Position numbers and translations under genes: made by a program. Below the pieces are notes generated by a model, which was not told where the DNA came from, did not search any database, and was given only the letters and a program-made list of their open reading frames with translations. A stretch of 64,000 bases of DNA from Euleptes europaea (Eukaryota > Chordata > Lepidosauria > Squamata > Sphaerodactylidae): positions 52,126,286-52,190,285 of the forward strand of contig NC_079325.1 of the NCBI RefSeq assembly GCF_029931775.1, given 5' to 3'. How positions within the stretch are numbered: position 1 is the first letter of the stretch; every line of letters starts with the position of its first letter. Positions 10,591-18,999 of the stretch are shown piece after piece.

Positions 10591-13500
10591 AACTAAAGCC
10601 CTGCAACCTGGCGCGAATGTGCCAAAGTGTTTTTTTTCTCTTTTTCTTTTTAAAGGAATCTCTTCCCTTTCTACTGCTGTAGCTGGGGATCCAGAAATTA
10701 TCTTGGAAAACACACACATTTTTGGGGGGTTACAGCTTAAACCAATTTTTTTTTTTTTTGGCTGAAAAAAAGCCAGAAAATACTGGTAAGATATTTTTGA
10801 CTTTCTTCAGTTTGGCTTTACTGAATGCACACGCCTAGCCTGATTTCATCAGATCTCGGAAGCTAAGGAGGGTTGGCCCTGGTTAGTACTTGGGTGGGAG
10901 ACCACCAAGGAAGTCCAGGTCTCTATGCAGAGGCAGAAAATGGCAAACCACCTCTGAATGTCTCTTGCCCTGAAAACCCTTTGGGGTTGCCAAAAGTTGG
11001 CTATGACTTGAGGGCACTTTCTACCACCACCAACCCTAACCTCCCCAGTTTCAGTCAGGTTGCAGAACTTGGCAGGGGAGTGGGGTGTGTGTAAAATCAT
11101 ACGGTCAAAAATTTAATAATTTGCGATCAAACCTGTGCAACAAAATTTGAAATTTTAGCCAGTTTTGAAGATTTGTAGATGTCTTTCCCACTCACTTCCC
11201 AATGGCAAAGGCCGTCACTCCAATGGTGAGGTTCAGCGGCTTGTAAACACTGTCCAGCATGTCTGAGTTGAAGGTCCCTTCCCAGACAACAGGGGCCAGC
11301 CACGGGGTCAGTGTGAGCACATCAGTGCGCCTGGAGAAACAAGGAGGGGGGAAACAACAGGAGAGACTGTGGCCTTGGGTAATATGGCACATGGTAGGGT
11401 TGCCAGATCCCTCTTCGCCACTGTAATATGGCACATGGTAGGGTTGCCAGATCCCTCTTCGCCACTGGCAGGAGGTTTTTGGGGCGGAGCCAGAGGAGGG
11501 TGGGGTTTGGGGTGGGAAGGGACTTCAACGCCATAGAGTCCAACTTCCAAAGCGGCCATTTTCTCCAGGGGAACTGATTTCTATCGGCTGGAGGTCAGTT
11601 GTAATAGCAGGAGATCTCCAGCTAGAACCTGGAGGTTGGCAACCCTAGCACACGAGCGCAAGCACTTTGTAATGGGGATTTGCGCGGTCCATAAAATACA
11701 GGTAGCTTCAGCACCTTCCTAAGCTAACTATCAAGAACCTCCACGTTACTTCACAAGGGAAAAGCACCGGTCGTCTTACTGTGCAATCCTACACAGAGTC
11801 ACTCCAGTTTTAGCCCTTTGATTTCAGTGGGCTCAGGCCGGAGTAACTCTGCAACTGTTAAGTAGCCCGCAAAGCAGAATATGCTGCAAGGTTTGAAAAG
11901 AAATGTGCAGGAATAAAACACATGAAGCTTGGCTAAGGTTCTGTAGGATCTGGGGCAGATGCTTTAGCGCTGGTGTGAGCAGGGGGGCCTTTGGCATCCA
12001 AAGCGGGCGTTCTGCCCCTGCCATGGACAGCCCTTCCTTTGGCATCGCCACAGAAAGCTACACAGCTTCATCAGTTGGAGGAAACCGACTGCAAAATGGA
12101 CAGTTTTAACAGCTGACAGGAAAACAGTGGCGGCCGTGAAGCCCTATGTAGCCCTTATCCTGACTGAGCCTTTAACAGAAATATCTCCCTGGTTTTAATT
12201 TAAAGCTTTGCTCTGCACTCATGAGGGCTGGCAACCGTAAGTCTGTTTAGGATTGTGCCGTTATTCTTTTTTTTTTTAATTCTTTAGATATAAAGGGGTG
12301 TATTTTATATGCTTTGATTTCTAAACCCCATTCATATATCACAACTGAGGCCTCAAGTGGAAGCATGCATTGTAAATTTAAATCTAGCTGTGCAGCGAAG
12401 TATCTCATGGTTGGGTCAGGTCTTGGCATCTACTTACATCTGCTGCAGAGCTTTTGGCTGAGGGTAAAATAACCTGGAAATCAGAAGAAAGAAGAGCCAA
12501 CTGATTACCTAGACCAGAAGGGGGAAAGAGTCATCCCTAGGAAGTAGACAGAACAAGAGGAGCGGTTAAAACGCTTAGGGCTGTTTAGCTTGGAAAGAAG
12601 GTGGTCAAGGGGAGACATGATATAACACTGTGCATGGTATGGAGAGAGAGGACAGGGAGAAGCTTTTCTCCCTCTCTCATAATCCTAGAACGTGGGGTCA
12701 TCTGCTGAAGCTGGAAGGTGAGAAATTCAAAACAGATAAAAGGAAGTATTTCTTCACACAACTGATAGTTAAATTGTGGAACTCCCTGCCCCAGGATGTG
12801 GTGATGGCTGCCAACCTGGAAGGCTTTAAGAGGGGAGTGGACATGGTCATGGAGGAGAGGGCTATCCATGGCTACTAGTCAAAATGAATACTAGTCATGA
12901 TGCAGACCTATTCTCTCCAGGATCAGAGGAGCAGGCCTGTTATGTTACGTGCTGTGGAACACAGACAGGACAATACTGCTGCAGTCGTCTTGTTTGTGGG
13001 CTTCCTAGAGGCACCTGGCTGGCCACTATGTGAACAGACTGCTGGACTTGATGGACCTTGATCTGATCCAGCATGGCCTTATGTTCTTAAGAGTTCAGTA
13101 GCACCTTAAGGACAGACAACATTTCTGACAGGGTGTGATCAGCATGGCCTTTTGTTCTTATGACTCCAGTACCACCTTAGGACAGACAAAATTTCTGGCA
13201 GCTCACTTCTTCTGAAGAAGAAAAGAACAGAAGCTCATATTCTGCCAAAATTTTTGTATGTCCTTAAGGTGCTACTGGACTCTTGATCTTTTCTACTGCT
13301 ACAGACAGACAAACAGAACTACCCATTGTGATCTATCCCTAGGAAGGACAGAGGAAGGAATTGAAGGGTTTGTGCTTACTGCGGAAAGGGTGGAAGTGCC
13401 TTTTCCTCTCTGTATTGTAGTTTGATGGTGCTATCCAAAAGAGGAGACATAAAAGAAAAGAAATAGTTGAAGAAAGGATTGGAGGTTTTTTCATGCCTCA

Positions 13501-16500
13501 CGCAGAAGAGGAAAACTATGACCAGGAAACAAATAATTAATCAACACCCAAAGGGGAATTATACATATAAACTGAGCAGCAGAGCATGATATAAGGACTT
13601 TTATTTTAAAAAACAACTTTATTTATATCCCATCTTTCTCTTCAATGGGGACCCAAAGGGGCTTACATCATTCCTCCGTTTTGTCCTCACAACAATCCTA
13701 TGAGGCTGAGCATATGTGACTGGCCCAAGGTCACCCAGCAAGCTTCCATGGCAGAGCAGGGATTCGAACCTTGGTCTCCCAGATCCTACTCTGATACTTT
13801 AACCACTACACCCCACTGGCTCTTTGTCCTTACCTGACGCGCAGAAAAAAATTACCCAGCTAGCAGGATAACCCTATGCAGAGTTACTGCCGTCTGAACC
13901 AGTTGGTTTATTATATTAGGTGCTGTGGAACACAGGCAGGACAATGCTGGTGCAGTCGTCTTGCTTGTGGGCTTCCTAGAGGCACCCGGTTGGCCATGGT
14001 GTGAACAGACTGCTGGACTTGATGGACCTTGATCTGATCCAGCATGGCCGTTCTTATCTTCTTATGTTCAGAGTTTGCTTCATTAAACCATGGTTTTGCA
14101 GTATAATCTGACCCCATTCAGGCCTCTGAAGGCTGCTCTGGAGCTTCCTACCTCTCAAAGGAGCAAGGAGCACAAAACTATACTTACAAGAGATCCGGGC
14201 AAGGAAGGTAATATGGCAAATAGGTCGCTCCACTCCTGACCATGAGCCTGGGAATAGGAAGAAACAGTGGGGAGCGGCTGGGGGTGTCCTTTCAGGATGG
14301 GAAGATACAGCACACAAAACAAACAGACCTAAACCCAACATATTCGGGTGTGATAAATTTCAGCCCAAAGAGTCTGAGCGCTGCAGCCCTTCTTCAAACC
14401 CAAGAGAGCCAACCCCATCCAGAGTGCAGCAGGGATTGGTCAGTCATAGGACTGCCAATTCCTTTTTGGGAAACTCCTGGAGATTTTGGGTGTGGAGCTA
14501 GGGTTGCCAACTTCCAGGCGGGGCCTGGAGAGCTCCCGTTATTACAATCAATATTACAATTAAAATCACCAGGAGAAAATGGCTGCTTTGGAAGGTGGAC
14601 TCTGTGGCATTATACCCAGATGACGTCTCTCCCCTCCCCAAACCCTGCCCTCCTCAGGCGCCACCCCCCAAATCTCCAGGTATTTCTATGGTCTTTACTA
14701 TAGAGATTGGGGGAATTCCCAGAATGTTGCTGAGCTCATTTTGGCGCTCCGAATAAAAAAGCCTTTGCCTAATGATATGCCTTGCTTGATCCCTATTAGT
14801 TCCAATAAGGAGTGAGGAGAGAAACCAAGGCCTTCCATTCTCTGCTCGGTCTAGTGACCTCACTATACTGCCCCCCCCCCAATTTGCCTGATTGGGGCAG
14901 ACCCAGAAGGTATAAGCACATGCTTTCTACCAAGAATTAACCTCCCTTATGACTGGGCATGCTCAATCGAGGACTTGGTGGGCATGTGTGTGTGTGGGGG
15001 GGGGGGGTGTGGGTGTGTGTGTGGGATGCCTCCACAAAAAAGCAAGCCAGAATCCTCTCATCCTAATTCTGACCTTCTCAGGTGCTCCATGCAATGGGAG
15101 AGGGGCAACATGGCTGGAGCCGAATTGCTACCCTCGGGGCCATGGCAAATGCCTAGCTTGGCCATCCTGCAGAGGCAACTAACTTGACCTGGATCAGTGC
15201 TGGAAGGGAAGGGGCAAGGAAGGAGGAAAGGCAGAGAGAGTCTGATGTTGTTGCCTGAAAGCTAATCCCCAGCCCAGACAGCCAACTGGGGTTGCTTAGC
15301 AGCCTGACGTCTGACCCAGGAGACAGTGATTGGAGGGCGGGCGGTGCTGTATCCTCCTTTTGTCATTTGTCCTCCCCAAGGGCTTTTTTAAATTGGGTAA
15401 AGCAGCAAAGAGCCCCGTGGCGCAGAGGGGCAACTTAGCTGCAGTACTGCAGTCCAAGCTCTGCTCAAGACCTGAGTTTGATCCCGACGGGAGTCGGTTT
15501 CAGGTAGCCGGCTCAAGGCTGACTCAGCCTTCCGTCCTTCCGAGGTCGGTCAAATGAGGACCCAGCTTGCTGGGGGTAAAGAGTAGACAATTGGGGAAGG
15601 CAAAGGCAAACCACCCTGTAAACACAGTCTGCCTAGTAAACATCGGGATGTGATGTTACCCCATGGGTCAGGAATGACCTGATGCTAGCACAGGGGACTA
15701 CCTTTACCTAAAGCAGCAGTGGGTAGCTTCAGGTGGAGAAGAGGAGGACATTCCCCCCTCTTCTTCTCAGCTGTTCGCGCAAAATTCGAGCTGCTTCCCC
15801 ATCCCAACCCAACTGGACAAGAAAGGAGACAGCCCCCCCCCCCCAGTCTGAGATTTAACAGACTTTTGATTACTGGATTCTTTCTTGTCACAGAGCTATT
15901 GAAGGCAAAGCCGACTAAGGTCATTTTTTCACGGAGGTTTGGCACGGTTTTGTCCCGCTTCAAATTTTTGTTTTTTCATGAACACTTCGAGTTTTAGCAG
16001 AAAAACCACGTCAACTCCGTGTCTTCTCAAACCTGTGTTGGTCCGTTCTTTGTGGTTGCTACGTGGTTTTTTTTTTCGCTCCATGAAAAACGTTCCTGGG
16101 TTCAGACCAATTGTCCCCACCCATGTCGGCTAATTTCTCCTCCCCTGTGAACGGCAATTGGCTGGGAGAGTTTCAAGCCCGGGGGACAGCCTCCCTCCAA
16201 GGCAGGACAGATCTCCCTCCTGCAAATCCAAGCCAAAACACGTCACCCTTCTGAAGAGGGGCAGCCAGTGTGCTCTGGGTCTCCCTCCTGCCGGTGCGAT
16301 CCTGTTTGTGTGTGTTGGGAGGGGGGTATCCTGAGAGTGGCAAATCAAAGCCAAAACTCCCGTCACCCTTCTGCTCTGGGTCTCCCTTCTCTAGCTGAAT
16401 GGAAGTTCCTGGCAATGGATGGCCGGAGCTCTACTGGGGGGGGGGGCACAATGATGACCATCTGTCAAAGTCTGGGAAAGGGGGGCAAGTATGGGGGGGA

Positions 16501-18932
16501 ACGGGGAGCATGGTAAATAGAAAAGTTATATAAGGAAACCGGAGGGACTGGTGCTTTTTTTTGGCTGGGGCTGTGTCCACAGAGGTGAACTGCACTGGGT
16601 AATCCGCTGGGCAGAGTTGGGGTGGAGTTGGGGGCGGGCATAAACCATGAGCTTTTCAGAACGGGGTGGACCAAACCGTTGTAGAATACTGCTTGCTTTG
16701 TTCCCATGAAAAACCAAAACTACTTCTGGATTGACGGGGATATAAAAACATGAATTTAAATCGTGCCCATGAAAAATAAATTTAAATTGCTTTTTTTCTT
16801 GCTCCGCGGCAAGAGAGCATCAAAATCTTCTGTGAAAAGTGGGCCTCACAGTATTCACCATGGCCTGGGGATCATGTCATGCGTCTCTCAGACAGGGAGG
16901 GCAGGGCTCCCACCTCATGTATGATTTCTGGTTGTGAAGAAGAATTTTTTTTGACAGGGGTAGATCATCTTGCCCTGGATAAGCCCAGGCTGGCCCGACC
17001 TCATCAGATCTCAGAAGCTAAGCAGGGTCAGTCCTGGTTAGTACTTGGATGGGAGACCACCAAGGAAGTCCAGGGTCTTTATGCCGAGGCAGGCAATGGC
17101 AAATCACCTACTTGCCTAGTCCCAACTGGAGATGCTGCGGATTGAACCTGGGACCTTCTGCATGCCAAGCAGATGCTCTGCCAATGAGCCATGGCTCCTC
17201 CCTCCATGTATGGAGAGAATGCCAGTTTGGGTGCTCATGCTCTTCTAGTTAGAAGGACACACACCCCCTCCTTGAATCTCTTGCAGCATTTGGAAATTCC
17301 TAGGTTACTGGTGGGAGGTAGTGAGAAAGACTCACCAGGTAAATAAAGGAATGACGATGAAGCAGAGGCCAAGAAGAACACATCTGGTTGCTTTCTGACA
17401 TTTCTTCTTGCCTGGGTTAGAACAAACAATAGAGAAAACCTGACTTCTGATCCCTGGAAGTAAATGCAGATCCAAGAGGATGAGGGCATGGATTCACCAG
17501 CATGCAGGGATAGGCTATACTGATAGGGATGATAGAGGCCAGCTATGCATGGGTACTTTCACTCACGTTCGCCCCCAGTCTGACTCGGTTGTTCCTTGGA
17601 GTTTTCCCTCCATTACAGGTGACCTCATGCCCAGCCCTCACAAATCCCAGGATTTCACGTTCCTCTATTAAACCGATTCTTCCATCACTCCTGAGCTCAG
17701 CCAGGGTGAAATCCCCATGCATAAGGCAAAGCACGGGACATGGCAGTTTGGTTTCTCTCACAGCAAGCTGTACAGCCAATTACAAAGCAGAGTGTCAAGA
17801 GGTGAGGATTCAAATGCTTCCTCCTTCCTGTTTCCTGGGAGTTCTTTCTAAGCAGAAGAAAGGCATTTAGAAATAAGGCTTGGTTGCTCCCTCCACCTGT
17901 TCCTTTTAGGGAGCTCTGTTTTTTGTTTTTTGTTTTTAAAATGCTTTTTGACCCAGCACTTGGCTTTCTGTGGGGGGAGGACTTCTAGGCACTACAGCCA
18001 ATTATAGAGCAGCATTTCAAGGGGCGGGGACTCAAAAGCTTCTTGTTTTGAGCTTGGACACTGCTGGTGCAGTCTTCGCAAGAAGAAAGTGTGGGTCCAG
18101 CAAGCAACGAACCTCAGGTAAAACTCCCATGCATAAGCGGCCAAAGAAAGAAGAGAATGCATATATTCACTCTCTCATGCACAGACGAATATCAATCTCT
18201 GTTTCCTAGGGACAGTCACATCTCTAGTTCATTCCTATTTTTATTTATTTATTTCCATTATTTATAGTCCTCCTTTCTTGCAAGGGCTGTCCATTGCTGG
18301 ATGGTCCATTGCTGGAGCTCCCTGAGGATCCTAACACTATTAGCCAGTATGGTGTAGTGGTTAAGAGCTGTGGTTAGGAGCAGTGGACTCTCATCTGGAG
18401 AACCAGGTTTGATTCCCCGCTCCTCCACATGAGTGACGGACACTAATCTGAACCAAGTTGGTTTCACCACTCCTCCACATGAAGCCAGCTGGGTGACCTT
18501 GGGCTAGTCACAGCTCTCTTAGAGCTCTCTAAGCCCCACCTACCTCACAGGGTGTCTGTTGTGGGAAGGGGAAGGGAAGGTGATTGTAAATTGGTTTGAG
18601 ACTCCTTAAAGCAGGGGTGGGGAACCTCTGGCCAGCGGGCCATTTAAGGCCCACGACATCACTTGCAGCAGCCCTCAGACTCTCCTGCGGAAGCCACTGC
18701 TGCCATTGCCACCGCTGGAGGCGGGAAGCCTTCAGCCCAGCTGATCTGGGCCGCACATGCATGTGGGGAAGCTGGACGCCTTCAGCCCAGCTGCGTGTGT
18801 GTGTGTGTGGGGGGAGAAGCCGGGAGCCTTCAGCTCGGACGTGCCGGGCCGCGTGTTTGTGTGTGTGTGTGAGAGAGAGAGCGCAAGAGAGAGATAGAAG
18901 CCGGAAGCCATCAGACCGGCTGCGTGCGTGTG

Positions 18933-18999
<67 letters not shown>

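Noticed and set aside
10836-10920. Possible 5S rRNA gene
   Set aside because: Only the internal promoter half of 5S is present, attached to a SINE body; repeated six times in the window.
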